Part shown: positions 36,392-45,672 of the stretch, in pieces | Numbering within the stretch: the stretch's first letter is position 1 | Layout of the letters: every line of letters starts with the position of its first letter | NCBI GenBank assembly: GCA_002813895.1 | Contig: CP024912.1 | Span: forward strand, 496,001 to 560,000 | DNA length: 64,000 nucleotides | Direction of reading: 5' to 3' | Source of the DNA: Cyanobacterium sp. HL-69 | GTDB lineage: Bacteria > Cyanobacteriota > Cyanobacteriia > Cyanobacteriales > Cyanobacteriaceae | Position numbers and translations under genes: made by a program | The notes under the pieces: generated by a model | What the model was told of the DNA's origin: nothing | Databases searched by the model: none | The model's input: only the letters and a program-made list of their open reading frames with translations

Positions 36392-37564
36392 TTATTTTTT
36401 GGTAATGTTAATAATTTCTTGGGCGACTCTTTGGGTGGCTGATATATCTGGATTGTATTGGTTTAAGCTGTCGATGATTCTTTGATAGTTAGTTTGTAGA
36501 AGTTTTTGGCGATCGCCATTTAGTAATAAATCAAGGGATTCTTGAACAATATTACTGACGGTAGCTTCTTCTTGTAACAATTCAGGTACAATATTCTCCA
36601 TCAAAACTAAGTTTGCCATGGACATATGAGGAATAGAAAATTTTAAAAATGTTCTACCTACCCAAATAGTAAAAGGATTTACTTTATAAATCACCACCTG
36701 CGGAATTTTTAATAAAGCTAATTCTAAATTTACCGTGCCAGACTTAGTAATGGCTAAATCAAGGGCAGGAAATAACTCCAAACTATCCCCATCATAGAGG
36801 GTAATATCTAACCCCGATTTATTGATCATCGACTCTATCTGAGGACGATATTGGGGTAGGGATACAGGCAAAAAGAATTTAACTTTCTCTACTTGGTTTT
36901 GAACTTCTTGGGCTGTTTCTAGCATCACAGGTAACAGATATTTTAACTCCTGTTTTCTCGATGCAGGGATAAGGGCGATCGCCCTTTCGTCAGATTTAAG
37001 CCCTATCCTGCTTCTAGCCTCATCTCGAGAAAGATTATCCGTAAACTTTTCCACCAAAGGATGACCTACATAGGTACTCGAAACCCCCTTTTCCTCGTAA
37101 AACTTTGCCTCTTCAGGAAAAATAGCCAATAGCCTATCAGTTACACTGACTAATTGATTAACATTTTGTTCCATGGGAGTCCATACCCAAAACTGTGGTG
37201 CAATGTACCAAATAACAGGAATATCAGGAAAATTCTCCTTCAAAAAAGAACCAATAGTTAAATTAGGCCCCAAATAATCAATCAACACCACCACATCAGG
37301 CACATTTTCCCGCAAATGTTTTTTCGCCAACCGTTGTACCCGCCAAGTAGGAATGATAAAAGGTAGAGATTCCAACAAACCCACCGAGCCAATTGCCGTG
37401 GTATCCCCAATCAAATGTACCCCCGCCTGAGCCATTTTTTGCCCCCCCAAACCGCTTATCTCCATCTCCATTCCCAAAGATTTACCCAACCGTAACAAAG
37501 ACTCAGTCAAAATCCCCCCCTGTAAATCTCCCGACACTTCCCCCGTACTGATAAATATGCGCAT
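36392..37564 (-). CDS. lpxB: Lipid-A-disaccharide synthase
   Basis: Joins UDP-2,3-diacylglucosamine and lipid X to the lipid A disaccharide; GT19 family, inner-membrane associated. The 390-residue protein begins MRIFISTGEVSGDLQGG, with the family GEVSGD motif, and contains VVLIDYLGPNLTIG, PVIWYIAPQFWVW, and the donor-site stretch LAITKSGTVNLELALLKIP. It fits with lptF elsewhere in the window in supporting an LPS outer membrane. The lipoprotein gene lies 10 bp downstream and is probably co-transcribed. Confidence 0.94.
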   Translation of the reverse strand: MRIFISTGEVSGDLQGGILTESLLRLGKSLGMEMEISGLGGQKMAQAGVHLIGDTTAIGSVGLLESLPFIIPTWRVQRLAKKHLRENVPDVVVLIDYLGPNLTIGSFLKENFPDIPVIWYIAPQFWVWTPMEQNVNQLVSVTDRLLAIFPEEAKFYEEKGVSSTYVGHPLVEKFTDNLSRDEARSRIGLKSDERAIALIPASRKQELKYLLPVMLETAQEVQNQVEKVKFFLPVSLPQYRPQIESMINKSGLDITLYDGDSLELFPALDLAITKSGTVNLELALLKIPQVVIYKVNPFTIWVGRTFLKFSIPHMSMANLVLMENIVPELLQEEATVSNIVQESLDLLLNGDRQKLLQTNYQRIIDSLNQYNPDISATQRVAQEIINITKK

Positions 37565-37701
37565 AACCTAAAAAAAATTCCTAAAACACCATTGATTTTA
37601 CATTAGTTGAATAGCTTATAATTCCAAGGTGATAAAGAAAACCATACATTGCCCGAAACAAGATAACTTTACCTAAAACCTAATACCTGAACTATTCCCC
37701 A

Positions 37702-37729
37702 TTGCCTGTTCCCTTGATTATGATATAAT
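37702..37729 (+). promoter_or_regulatory. Promoter of rpsO
   Basis: TTGCCT (37702-37707), a 16-bp spacer, and TATAAT (37724-37729) form a sigma-70 type promoter 32 bp before the rpsO ATG. The -10 is perfect and the -35 is 4 of 6. Confidence 0.6.
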
Positions 37730-37761
37730 TGTAGGTTGCAGTTTCAAAAATATTAGGAAAA

Positions 37762-38031
37762 ATGAGTTTAACCCAAGAGAAAAAACAAGAAATCATCGGT
37801 CAATTTCAAGCCCATGAAACCGATACAGGATCTTCTAGTTTACAAGTTGCCCTTCTAAGCTCCAGAATTTCCCAATTAACCGAACATTTAAAGGTTAATA
37901 AAAAAGATCACTCCTCCCGTCGTGGTCTTCTAAAAATCATTGGTAAACGGAAACGTTTGTTAGGATATATCAAGAGAAAAGATCCCCAAGGATACCAAGA
38001 TTTAATCAAAAAGTTAGGTATTCGTGGTTAA
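37762..38031 (+). CDS. rpsO: 30S ribosomal protein S15
   Basis: A primary-binding protein of the small subunit, on helices 20-22 of 16S rRNA. The 89 residues have the family signature DTGSSSLQVALLSSRISQLT and DHSSRRGLLKIIGKRKRLLG. It lies upstream of pam68 on the same strand with a 31-bp gap, the conserved cyanobacterial order. A good promoter precedes it. Confidence 0.97.
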   Translation: MSLTQEKKQEIIGQFQAHETDTGSSSLQVALLSSRISQLTEHLKVNKKDHSSRRGLLKIIGKRKRLLGYIKRKDPQGYQDLIKKLGIRG

Positions 38032-38062
38032 AAATAGGAATTAAAAGAGAAATATATTAACT

Positions 38063-38563
38063 ATGCCATCTCCTTCAGAAAGAAAACCATTACCCTTCGA
38101 GCCCAAGAGCAAAAAAGAAAAAGTAGAGAAAAAACCCCCTACTGATAACAAACCTCAAAGCAGTGTCAAGCCTACCAAAGAGACTGTAAAAAGGAACAAA
38201 AAACAAGAAGCATCTTTGAAGGAAATTCCCGAAGAAGTGAGTAAAAGAATGGTTCGGAGAATGGCGATTTTTAGTGGGATTCCCACTGGATTAGGTATAT
38301 CTTCCTTTTTTGTGTTCTATTTAGTTGTCACTCAAGAGTGGTTAAAAGTACCTAACACCGCTGTCTTATTAGTCAGTTTGGGCTTATTTGGGTTAGGTGT
38401 GTTAGGTTTGAGTTATGGCATTTTCTCCACTTCATGGGATGAGGGGAAAGTTGGTAGTTTGTTGGGTACAGAGCAGGTTTCTGTCAACGTTGGTAGAATG
38501 TTGTCCGCTTGGCGTACCGCCAGACAAGAAGCCAGAGAAGCCAAAAATAAATTAAAAGACTGA
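38063..38563 (+). CDS. PAM68 family photosystem assembly protein
   Basis: A thylakoid membrane protein needed for photosystem II assembly (PAM68 in plants; Sll0933 in Synechocystis). The 166 residues have a basic, disordered N-terminus (Lys/Pro-rich), the domain EIPEEVSKRMVRRMAIFSGI, two membrane helices (GLGISSFFVFYLVV and LLVSLGLFGLGVLGLSYG), and a final FSTSWDEGKVGSLLG. It shares a transcript with rpsO. It adds to rubA and ycf48 as a photosystem assembly factor in this window. Confidence 0.88.
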   Translation: MPSPSERKPLPFEPKSKKEKVEKKPPTDNKPQSSVKPTKETVKRNKKQEASLKEIPEEVSKRMVRRMAIFSGIPTGLGISSFFVFYLVVTQEWLKVPNTAVLLVSLGLFGLGVLGLSYGIFSTSWDEGKVGSLLGTEQVSVNVGRMLSAWRTARQEAREAKNKLKD

Positions 38564-38611
38564 TCAATGTTTGATTGACAGTTGACCATTGAATAAATAG
38601 GTATATTGATT

Positions 38612-39670
38612 ATGATCGTTGTAATGAAAGTGGGTACTCCTGAACCCGAAATTACCCGTGTAAGCGAGGAATTGGGATCATGGGGTTTAACACCAGAAAA
38701 AATCGTGGGACAAACTAAGGTGATTATTGGTTTAGTAGGCGAAACCGCATCCCTTAACCGTGAACAAATTCAAGAAGTTAGTCCTTGGATTGAGAGTGTT
38801 TTGAGAGTTGAAAAACCTTTCAAACGCGCTAGTTTAGAATATCACCATGGACAGCCCAGTGAGGTTGTTATTTCTACTCCTAATGGAGATGTAGCTATTG
38901 GTAGAGATAATCCTATCGCTATCGTAGCAGGGCCTTGCTCCGTTGAAAATGAAGAGATGATCGTGGAAACGGCGATTAGAGTCAAGGCGGCGGGAGCTAA
39001 GTTTTTACGGGGTGGTGCATACAAGCCTCGAACTTCTCCTTATGCGTTTCAAGGTCATGGTGAAAGTGCTCTCGAATTGTTAGCCGCTGCTAGAGATGCT
39101 AGTGGTTTGGGTATTATTACCGAAGTGATGGATACCGCAGATTTAGATGTAATTTCTGAGTATGCAGACGTGGTACAAATTGGGGCAAGAAATATGCAAA
39201 ATTTCTCCCTGCTCAAAAAAGTAGGCGCTCAACCTAAGCCTGTACTCTTGAAAAGGGGTATGTCTGCCACCATTGATGAGTGGTTGATGGCGGCGGAATA
39301 CATTTTGGCGGCAGGTAATCCTAATGTGATTTTGTGTGAGCGTGGTATTCGTACCTTTGATCGCTCTTATGCCCGTAATGTGTTAGATTTATCTGTTTTA
39401 CCTGTGTTGAGAACTCTAACTCACTTACCTATTATGATTGATCCTAGTCATGGTACTGGTAAGTCTGAGTATGTTCCTGCTATGGCAAAAGGTGCGATCG
39501 CCGCAGGTACCGATTCATTAATGATTGAAGTACACCCTAACCCTGCCAAAGCCCTATCCGATGGACCTCAATCTTTAACCCCCGATGCCTTCGATGCTTT
39601 GGTTAAAGAATTAGCAGTTTTCGGTAAAGCCGTAGGACGTTGGGAAGAAGCAGTTCCCGCCCTCGCTTAG
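38612..39670 (+). CDS. aroF: 3-deoxy-7-phosphoheptulonate synthase (DAHP synthase)
   Basis: Condenses phosphoenolpyruvate and erythrose 4-phosphate at the entry to the shikimate pathway. The 352-residue protein (from ATG at 38612) has an N-terminal ferredoxin-like regulatory domain (residues 1-70; MIVVMKVGTPEPEITRVSEE), then the barrel with VAGPCSVENEEMIVETA, FLRGGAYKPRTSPY, VLLKRGMSAT and MIDPSHGTGK. This is the type I-beta form, usually feedback-regulated by Tyr or Phe. It is followed by a terminator. Confidence 0.95.
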   Translation: MIVVMKVGTPEPEITRVSEELGSWGLTPEKIVGQTKVIIGLVGETASLNREQIQEVSPWIESVLRVEKPFKRASLEYHHGQPSEVVISTPNGDVAIGRDNPIAIVAGPCSVENEEMIVETAIRVKAAGAKFLRGGAYKPRTSPYAFQGHGESALELLAAARDASGLGIITEVMDTADLDVISEYADVVQIGARNMQNFSLLKKVGAQPKPVLLKRGMSATIDEWLMAAEYILAAGNPNVILCERGIRTFDRSYARNVLDLSVLPVLRTLTHLPIMIDPSHGTGKSEYVPAMAKGAIAAGTDSLMIEVHPNPAKALSDGPQSLTPDAFDALVKELAVFGKAVGRWEEAVPALA

Positions 39671-39699
39671 GTTTTTTTCTACATAAATAAAAATATTTT

Positions 39700-39726
39700 C
39701 CCCCCTTTTTTCTAGGGGGTTTTTTG
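39700..39726 (+). terminator. Terminator after aroF
   Basis: A run of Cs (39700-39705) pairs with GGGGG (39715-39719) around a T-rich loop, followed by TTTTTTG. It ends aroF. It lies just before the 3' end of the convergent permease gene and may serve both directions. Confidence 0.75.
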
Positions 39727-39729
39727 TAG

Positions 39730-40848
39730 CTATTTTCCTAAAGATAATTCGCCTTTTTTTCCTAAAATACCTTGGGGTCTTGAGACAATTAATATCATTA
39801 AAACTAAACCAATAATCATCATTCTCAAAGAACTTAATTGAGCGGTAGTAATAAAATCATAATTATCAGAAATAAATCTAGTTAAAGATTCATAAGCCCA
39901 AAAAATAACCGATCCTAATATAGTGCCTGCATTATTTCCAGCACCCCCTACCACAATAATAATCCAAGCATTAAAAGTAATCAAAGATTCAAAACTACTA
40001 GGATAAATGGTGGTAAATTGCCAAGCATAAAAAGAACCCGCTAAACCAGCAATTCCCCCTCCCAACATAAAAGACTGTAATTTATACCAAAAAACATCTT
40101 TTCCTAGAGCCTTGGGTATTTCTTCATCTTCTCTGATTGCCTTTAAAACTCTGCCCCAAGGGGAATGAACTAATAAATCTAATCCATAATAAACCATACT
40201 CAAGGCAACTAATATTAATAACATTAAACCCGATTTATAAGTATAATTATAAAGGGCAATAACTCCATTTATATAAGTAATTAGAAGTAACAAAAAAGTA
40301 ATAAATCCTTTAATATAAACATCCCTAGTCTTGGAATATTGAAAACTTTTTCCCTGTACTTCTTTTCCTCCTTTTAGCTGTTGTTTAATATTAATAAATA
40401 AACGCCAAATCACGAAAACAGCTAAGATAGTTAAAATCAAAATCATCATTAACCTTCCCGCAAAATTAGGTTGAAAAGAGCCAAAAGGTAAAGGATAACT
40501 CTGAATACCAAAATTCCCTTTCGTTAACCATTCTTCATTTTGTGCTACTAAACGGAGAAATTCAGCCACCCCAATGGTGACAATGGCAAGATAATCTTCT
40601 CGTAGTCTGAGGGTAGAAGCCCCCATTAATAAACCTAGTATTGAAGCGCCTGCAATGCCAATGATGACGGAGAGAAAAATGGGTACTCCCTGAAGACTTA
40701 ATAAAACAGTAGTGTAAGCACCAATGGTCATAAATGCTACATGACCAAAATTGATTAACCCCGTAAAGCCCCATTGTAAATTTAATCCGAGGGCGAAAAG
40801 GGCATATAAACCCGTGGAAATTGTCAAGAAAACAAGGTATTGAACCAT
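39730..40848 (-). CDS. natD: Branched-chain/neutral amino acid ABC transporter permease (LivM/NatD type)
   Basis: A 372-residue inner-membrane permease. The pattern is LivM: GLNLQWGFTGLINFGHVAFM, then LREDYLAIVTIGVAEFLRLV, and near the end VVGGAGNNAGTILGSVIFWA. About nine hydrophobic helices are visible. In Synechocystis the NatABCDE system takes up neutral amino acids, and NatD is this subunit; assigning it here rather than another Liv-type permease is inference. No other subunit is in the window, as is common for scattered nat genes. Confidence 0.8.
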   Translation of the reverse strand: MVQYLVFLTISTGLYALFALGLNLQWGFTGLINFGHVAFMTIGAYTTVLLSLQGVPIFLSVIIGIAGASILGLLMGASTLRLREDYLAIVTIGVAEFLRLVAQNEEWLTKGNFGIQSYPLPFGSFQPNFAGRLMMILILTILAVFVIWRLFINIKQQLKGGKEVQGKSFQYSKTRDVYIKGFITFLLLLITYINGVIALYNYTYKSGLMLLILVALSMVYYGLDLLVHSPWGRVLKAIREDEEIPKALGKDVFWYKLQSFMLGGGIAGLAGSFYAWQFTTIYPSSFESLITFNAWIIIVVGGAGNNAGTILGSVIFWAYESLTRFISDNYDFITTAQLSSLRMMIIGLVLMILIVSRPQGILGKKGELSLGK

Positions 40849-41010
40849 TAAAAATGTTTAGCCTCCACCATTTTTATCACTAATCTTTTATCTTAAAATC
40901 TTTTAGAGTATAGTAGAAAAATAGTTAGTATGCCTAAAAATCTATGGTGATTAAGGCAATAAGAGATATTTGATGAAAACTACAGCAACTAAAATCTTGT
41001 CTCATTAAAA

Positions 41011-41034
41011 AAAGGGCGTTGTAGTGCGCCCTTT
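41011..41034 (-). terminator. Terminator after the GST gene
   Basis: AAAGGGCG (41011-41018) pairs perfectly with CGCCCTTT (41027-41034), 8-base loop. On the minus strand it is followed by a T run, 10 bp after the GST stop codon. Intrinsic terminator for the minus-strand gene. Confidence 0.85.
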
Positions 41035-41043
41035 AATGATTAA

Positions 41044-41838
41044 TTATTCGATTTCGATGGAAGTAGGTGTGCTATTATCCCCACTACCATTGCCATTATT
41101 GCGGTTAGAGTTATCTAAAGGTTGACGATACTGGGCATAAAGGCGATCTCGCCAGGTAAAGAAAGGCTCATAGGCACTGTTATCCGCCAAACCTGGAATA
41201 CCTTTCCCAGTAATATCCATAGGTACATCATAATAAGCCACCTCAGGGAATTTAATAATAGTGCTAAGGGCAGCCACCGTTAAATCCGCCAAAGTAGGCT
41301 CATCACCCACTAAATAAGGTTGATTTTGCAAGATTAAGCTAAGGGCTTCTAAATCCTGTTTCAAACCTCTTTCGGCTTCCTTAAACATATCATGACCGAT
41401 CGCCCCTAAAAGGTCACCGGGGATAGCACCCACAAGACTTTTCAATAAATCAGGGGTATCAGTGGGTAAAAAATAGGTACGGAAATTTTGATACCGATTA
41501 AGCGCTCCCAAAAAAGTCTTACGCCCCTTCAAACCCAAAGACTCATCCGCCCATTCTTCCATTAACAAACATTGTCCCCTAGCCACTGCATCAGTAGGAA
41601 TAAGGGGTTTTTCAGGATATTTACGATCCAAATATAAAGCGATTTCCGTAGAGTCACTAATTACCGTGTCACCATCTTTTAAAACAGGTACTTGTCTTTG
41701 TCCAGAAATTTTGAAAACCTCTAACTGCCCGATACCGGGGGTAACTTCTATTTTTTTGTACTCCAACCCCTTGTAATCTAATACTAAACGTATTTTTTCA
41801 GAAAATTGCGATAATTCAAATTGATATAGTTCTAACAT
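41044..41838 (-). CDS. Glutathione S-transferase family protein
   Basis: A 264-residue protein with the thioredoxin-like GST N-domain (MLELYQFELSQFSEKIRLVL; VPVLKDGDTVISDSTEIALY, with the cis-Pro and Ser-Thr/Glu glutathione-binding pattern) and a helical C-domain (LVGDEPTLADLTVAAL). The C-terminal 25 residues are Asn/Ser/Gly-rich and disordered. The probable catalytic residue in LSQFSEK is serine. The substrate is unknown. It is monocistronic with a strong terminator. Confidence 0.85.
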   Translation of the reverse strand: MLELYQFELSQFSEKIRLVLDYKGLEYKKIEVTPGIGQLEVFKISGQRQVPVLKDGDTVISDSTEIALYLDRKYPEKPLIPTDAVARGQCLLMEEWADESLGLKGRKTFLGALNRYQNFRTYFLPTDTPDLLKSLVGAIPGDLLGAIGHDMFKEAERGLKQDLEALSLILQNQPYLVGDEPTLADLTVAALSTIIKFPEVAYYDVPMDITGKGIPGLADNSAYEPFFTWRDRLYAQYRQPLDNSNRNNGNGSGDNSTPTSIEIE

Positions 41839-42097
41839 AAACCGACCTCAGTCTTCATAAAACTTAACATCTATACTTTAACTTGTTTTTTTTAATTCAG
41901 GTTGTAGTGATATTCTCCCGTCACCACATCAAAGACTATACTGAGGGATTTTAAGACGAAAAACCCAACTTATTGATCAAATTATCATACAATTGACAGA
42001 GGTTAATGTATTTATTTGTGTTTAAGATTCCCAAGCTAGAAGTTATCTTTTAGCCTTTATTGAGGAAATCCTTTTTTAATAAGGAAACAAAATTTCA

Positions 42098-42316
42098 TTA
42101 TTCCACTTTCTCAAAATATTGACTTTCCAGTAAAAAAGCTTTTTGAGTAAAACGAATAGCCCAATATCCCCTCGGTTTGGGAGATAAAATAACTCCTTCT
42201 TCCCCCATAGCAATTTCTGAAGCTGATTTTAACATGGGCATTGGTTCCGCTGTTTTTAGATATGGAGGTAGTTTTATTACCCTAATTTTGTCCCCAACTT
42301 TTAATAATTTGTCCAT
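42098..42316 (-). CDS. sipA: SipA (NblS-interacting protein, DUF3148)
   Basis: A small SH3-like protein that binds and activates the NblS/Hik33 sensor kinase, which controls responses to high light and starvation. The 72 residues match the family: VGDKIRVIKLPPYLKTAEPM, then GEEGVILSPKPRGYWAIRF and FLLESQYFEKVE. Recognition is by sequence; the plain product name may be 'DUF3148 domain protein'. It is monocistronic. NblS, RpaB and NblR are not in this window, but nblA is. Confidence 0.85.
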   Translation of the reverse strand: MDKLLKVGDKIRVIKLPPYLKTAEPMPMLKSASEIAMGEEGVILSPKPRGYWAIRFTQKAFLLESQYFEKVE

Positions 42317-42381
42317 TTTTTGCCTATAAAATATATTGTTATCTTGTTAATTTGATCTAATTTAAACAGGTTAAGTAATAA

Positions 42382-43617
42382 TCAATTTAAAAATAAAATA
42401 ACAGTCTGTAAAGCTCCAATAAAAAATCCTAAAATTCCTCCCAAATTAACGATCGCCTGTAACTCATTTTTAACGATAGACTGGGTAGCATTTTCTAATT
42501 GTTCGGGAGAGGTATCCTTAATACGATCAATAATAACCTGATCAATAGCTAAAATAGGAATTGCTTGGGTTACAATTTTCTCTAAATCTTCCTCCAAATA
42601 TCGCTCTAAAATCAAAGCCAACTCTTTACTCACCGCACCCAAGGAAGTATTTACCACCGTAGAAGATTGAAGACGACTAATAATTAAAATAGATACCTTA
42701 TCCCAGTCAATAGAAGAGCTAAAATCCTGTAAAAAATCAACCCCCTTCTCTTGAATATATTGCCTGACAATTTTTCCCGTAGTTTCCCTTAATTGTCTAA
42801 CCGTTGATACAGGTAAATTTTGCAAAGACAAACTCAAGAAAAACTCCTTTAAACGAGTTCTAACTTCTAAAGATAATAATATTTCTTTGATTCTTAAATT
42901 TGCCGTTTCTTTTTCTTCAATACAAAAAGTTCTTATACGTTGTAAAGTATTTTTAATCCCAAATAAATTAGCCACTACCCAATAAGTACCGCTAGTTTTT
43001 TCCCTAAATCCTTCATCAATAACTGTGATATTTCTATCAGTAAGAAAATTGATTAAGTTTTCTCGTAAAAAATCAGGGGAAAAAACAGCCTTCAATAACC
43101 AATCAGACAACTGTTTTGCTTGAGTATCCGTTAACGTAAACTCTAATAAGATACGGTCAAAAATCTGGTCAATTTGAGCCTGAAAAAAATTCTCTTTTCT
43201 TGCCAAAGCTCTTAATAATTTAGGAAAAGATTCTCCAAATAAATCTCTTAAAACATCAGCCAAAATACGAGAGGTTTTGTTATCTTTATCCTCTTTAATT
43301 TGTTTTAAAGCTAGTTGTAATAACCACGTGATTGCCCCTTCAACTCGTTCTGTTTGTAATAATCTTTTGGCTAAATTTTGTAACTCAGAAGGAGTTAATA
43401 ATGAACCCATAATGGTATCTGAAACCCTTTTGGCTAATCTCTCTTGATTTCGAGGAATTAAACCAGGAGTAAAAGGAAGTCTTTTTTTGAAAATATATAC
43501 GGGGCGATAGGGACGAAATAGCATATTTATGGCTAAATCATTAGTAAAATAGCCTATTATTGCCCCTGCAGCGGGGGGGACTACATATTGCCACCAGTTA
43601 TTAAATCCTAAAAACAT
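42382..43617 (-). CDS. DUF445 family membrane protein
   Basis: A 411-residue protein with a membrane helix at each end and a soluble helical middle. The N-terminus ([20 protein letters not shown] then NMLFRPYRP) and [19 protein letters not shown] are family signatures of DUF445 (YheB-like). The C-terminus reads [20 protein letters not shown]. The function is unknown. The sipA gene lies 65 bp downstream on the same strand, so the two may be co-transcribed. Confidence 0.85.
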   Translation of the reverse strand: MFLGFNNWWQYVVPPAAGAIIGYFTNDLAINMLFRPYRPVYIFKKRLPFTPGLIPRNQERLAKRVSDTIMGSLLTPSELQNLAKRLLQTERVEGAITWLLQLALKQIKEDKDNKTSRILADVLRDLFGESFPKLLRALARKENFFQAQIDQIFDRILLEFTLTDTQAKQLSDWLLKAVFSPDFLRENLINFLTDRNITVIDEGFREKTSGTYWVVANLFGIKNTLQRIRTFCIEEKETANLRIKEILLSLEVRTRLKEFFLSLSLQNLPVSTVRQLRETTGKIVRQYIQEKGVDFLQDFSSSIDWDKVSILIISRLQSSTVVNTSLGAVSKELALILERYLEEDLEKIVTQAIPILAIDQVIIDRIKDTSPEQLENATQSIVKNELQAIVNLGGILGFFIGALQTVILFLN

Positions 43618-43713
43618 TAATTTTTTTTGGTAACTGTTTTTTCTTGCTTTTTTTATTACCTAAATAAATAGATTTGCAAAATTAATTATAGTTTTGATAG
43701 TTAAATAATTCTC

Positions 43714-43733
43714 ACAAGGGGCTTATGCGCCCT
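43714..43733. repeat. Palindromic repeat CAAGGGGCTTATGCGCCCT
   Basis: An imperfect palindrome in the spacer between the DUF445 and menG genes. It shares the CAAGGGGCTTA core with the perfect palindrome at 60850-60869 and the centre of the MITE copies at 9668-9687 and 16323-16340. This looks like a remnant of the same repeat family. Confidence 0.5.
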
Positions 43734-43781
43734 ACCTAAATTAATTTAATTTTTTGACTTTTTAAATAAAAGTTTTATCAA

Positions 43782-44489
43782 TTACTTTGTTAATACTAAG
43801 ACCCCCATTATACCACCCGCTAGGGGGTAATGGACGACGGAGTGAAATCCTGCTTTTTTTCCTAATTTTATTTGTTCTTCACCGCAGGGAAATCGATCTA
43901 AACTGGGATTAATATAGGCATATTCTGCTGTTGAGCCAAAATATTGAGCCATATTAACAACAATATTATCTAGGTACCATTTTTGGGCTTGGGCAAGTAG
44001 GGAGTCGGAGGGGCGATGAAAATCGAGGATAGCTATTTTTGAATTAGGTTTTAAAACTCGGTAAATTTCTTCGAGGGCAAGGGGTATATTAACAACGTTT
44101 CTCAGTCCATAACCCATGGTGGCACAGTCAAAGGTATTATCATTAAAGGGAAGGGTTAACACGTCACCTTCTAACCAAGTTATATTATTCATTAGGGGCT
44201 TTTGTTGTTGTTTTTCTTGGGCAACGGCAAGGAGTTGAGGGGAAAAATCAACCCCATAAACTTCCCCATGGGTGATTTGTTTTGCCAAAAGAAAGGTAAG
44301 ATCACCTGTACCACAACAAAGGTCTAAACCCTGATGATGGGGGTGGGCGTTGCTCCATTTTACTGCCATTTTTTTCCAGATATGATGAACCCCAAAACTA
44401 AGCCAGTTATTCATTTGATCGTAGATGGGGGCGATGTTGTTGAAGATATTTTGTATTTCTTTGTCGGTGGGTTTGGTGGATGATGTCAT
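43782..44489 (-). CDS. menG: Demethylnaphthoquinone/ubiquinone methyltransferase (MenG/UbiE)
   Basis: In cyanobacteria this enzyme makes the last methylation of phylloquinone. The 235 residues (ATG at 44489) include KEIQNIFNNIAPIYDQMNN, SAM motif I LDLCCGTGDLTFLLAK, and NNTFDCATMGYGLRNVVNIP. The longer reading to 44642 is rejected because it would overlap the divergent aldo/keto reductase and lacks family similarity. The reductase starts 85 bp away on the other strand. Confidence 0.92.
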   Translation of the reverse strand: MTSSTKPTDKEIQNIFNNIAPIYDQMNNWLSFGVHHIWKKMAVKWSNAHPHHQGLDLCCGTGDLTFLLAKQITHGEVYGVDFSPQLLAVAQEKQQQKPLMNNITWLEGDVLTLPFNDNTFDCATMGYGLRNVVNIPLALEEIYRVLKPNSKIAILDFHRPSDSLLAQAQKWYLDNIVVNMAQYFGSTAEYAYINPSLDRFPCGEEQIKLGKKAGFHSVVHYPLAGGIMGVLVLTK

Positions 44490-44574
44490 GAAGTTTGTTT
44501 TGATTTTGAAAGCTTTTTGGGTATGATTCGATCTAGTGTATCGATTTTTGATTAGTTGTGAGGGAGGTATTACT

Positions 44575-45576
44575 GTGGGTTTTGTGGAGTCGAAGATTGA
44601 GGTGGCAGATGGTTTATCTTTGTCTGCCATGGGTTGTGGCACTTGGGCTTGGGGAAATCAGTTTTTGTGGGATTATACTCCTGATATGGATGAGGAGTTA
44701 CAACGGGTTTTTAATTTGATGGTGTCGCAGGGGGTGACTTGGTTTGATACGGGGGATTCCTATGGCACGGGGAAGTTTAGCGGGCGCAGTGAGTCTCTTT
44801 TGGGGCAGTTTGCTACACAGTATAGGGGGGAGCATCAGGAAGAAATTGCGATCGCCACTAAACTAGCGGTATATCCTTGGCGTTTAACTCCTCAATCTAT
44901 GGTAAAAGCCTGTGAGAAATCCGCCCAGAGGCTACAAAAACCCGTGGATTTGGTACAGTTACATTGGCCTCCTACCAAGTATTTTCCATGGCAAGAAAAG
45001 CCCCTTTTAGAAGGTTTGGCGAGGTTATATCATCAGGGTAAGGTAAGGGCGATCGGTCTGTCCAATTATGGACCTGATAATTTACTCAAAGCGCATCAGT
45101 TTTTCCAAGGGCAAGGGGTAAAAATTAGCACGTTACAAGTACAGTATTCTTTGCTTTCTACCTATGCTATTTCTGATCTAGGCTTAAAGGATTTGTGTAA
45201 GGAGTTGGACATTAAAATTATTGCTTATAGCCCCCTTACGTTGGGTTTGTTGACGGGGAAATATAGTTTAGATGATCCCTTGCCCAAAGGCTCTCGAAGG
45301 TTCTTATTTAAGCGTTTGTTGCCCAGTATTCAACCTCTTTTAGATCGGCTAAATGCGATCGCCCTTAAAAATGGCAAAACCATGGCACAGGTCTCCATAA
45401 ACTGGTGCATTTGTCAAGGTACTATACCTATTCCAGGGGCAAAAAACTTTCAACAAGCCCAAGAAAATATTGGAGCCTTGGGATGGCGTTTGACAAATAA
45501 AGAAGTACAAGAATTAGAAAAAATTGCCCTTAATTTAGATAGAAAAATGATCCAAAATATCTTTCAAACTACTTAA
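44575..45576 (+). CDS. Aldo/keto reductase
   Basis: An NADPH-dependent (beta/alpha)8-barrel oxidoreductase. The 333 residues have the catalytic Tyr in FDTGDSYGTGKFSGRSESLL and the Lys in IATKLAVYPWRL; DLVQLHWPP carries the catalytic His; GAKNFQQAQENIGAL is the cofactor end. I chose GTG at 44575 because GGGAGG lies 7 bases upstream; the GTG at 44536 would add 13 residues. The substrate is unknown. It is divergent from menG. Confidence 0.9.
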   Translation: MGFVESKIEVADGLSLSAMGCGTWAWGNQFLWDYTPDMDEELQRVFNLMVSQGVTWFDTGDSYGTGKFSGRSESLLGQFATQYRGEHQEEIAIATKLAVYPWRLTPQSMVKACEKSAQRLQKPVDLVQLHWPPTKYFPWQEKPLLEGLARLYHQGKVRAIGLSNYGPDNLLKAHQFFQGQGVKISTLQVQYSLLSTYAISDLGLKDLCKELDIKIIAYSPLTLGLLTGKYSLDDPLPKGSRRFLFKRLLPSIQPLLDRLNAIALKNGKTMAQVSINWCICQGTIPIPGAKNFQQAQENIGALGWRLTNKEVQELEKIALNLDRKMIQNIFQTT

Positions 45577-45672
45577 ATACTGCTGAAAAAGTAGAATGGT
45601 AAAGATAGCTAATCTGATAAGATAAGTCTATTTTTTCTGTGTTGATTTATGATGACAATATGACAAAGAACC

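Noticed and set aside
44490-44642. 51-residue N-terminal extension of MenG/UbiE
   Set aside because: It overlaps the divergent aldo/keto reductase gene and the family begins at about the 44489 ATG.
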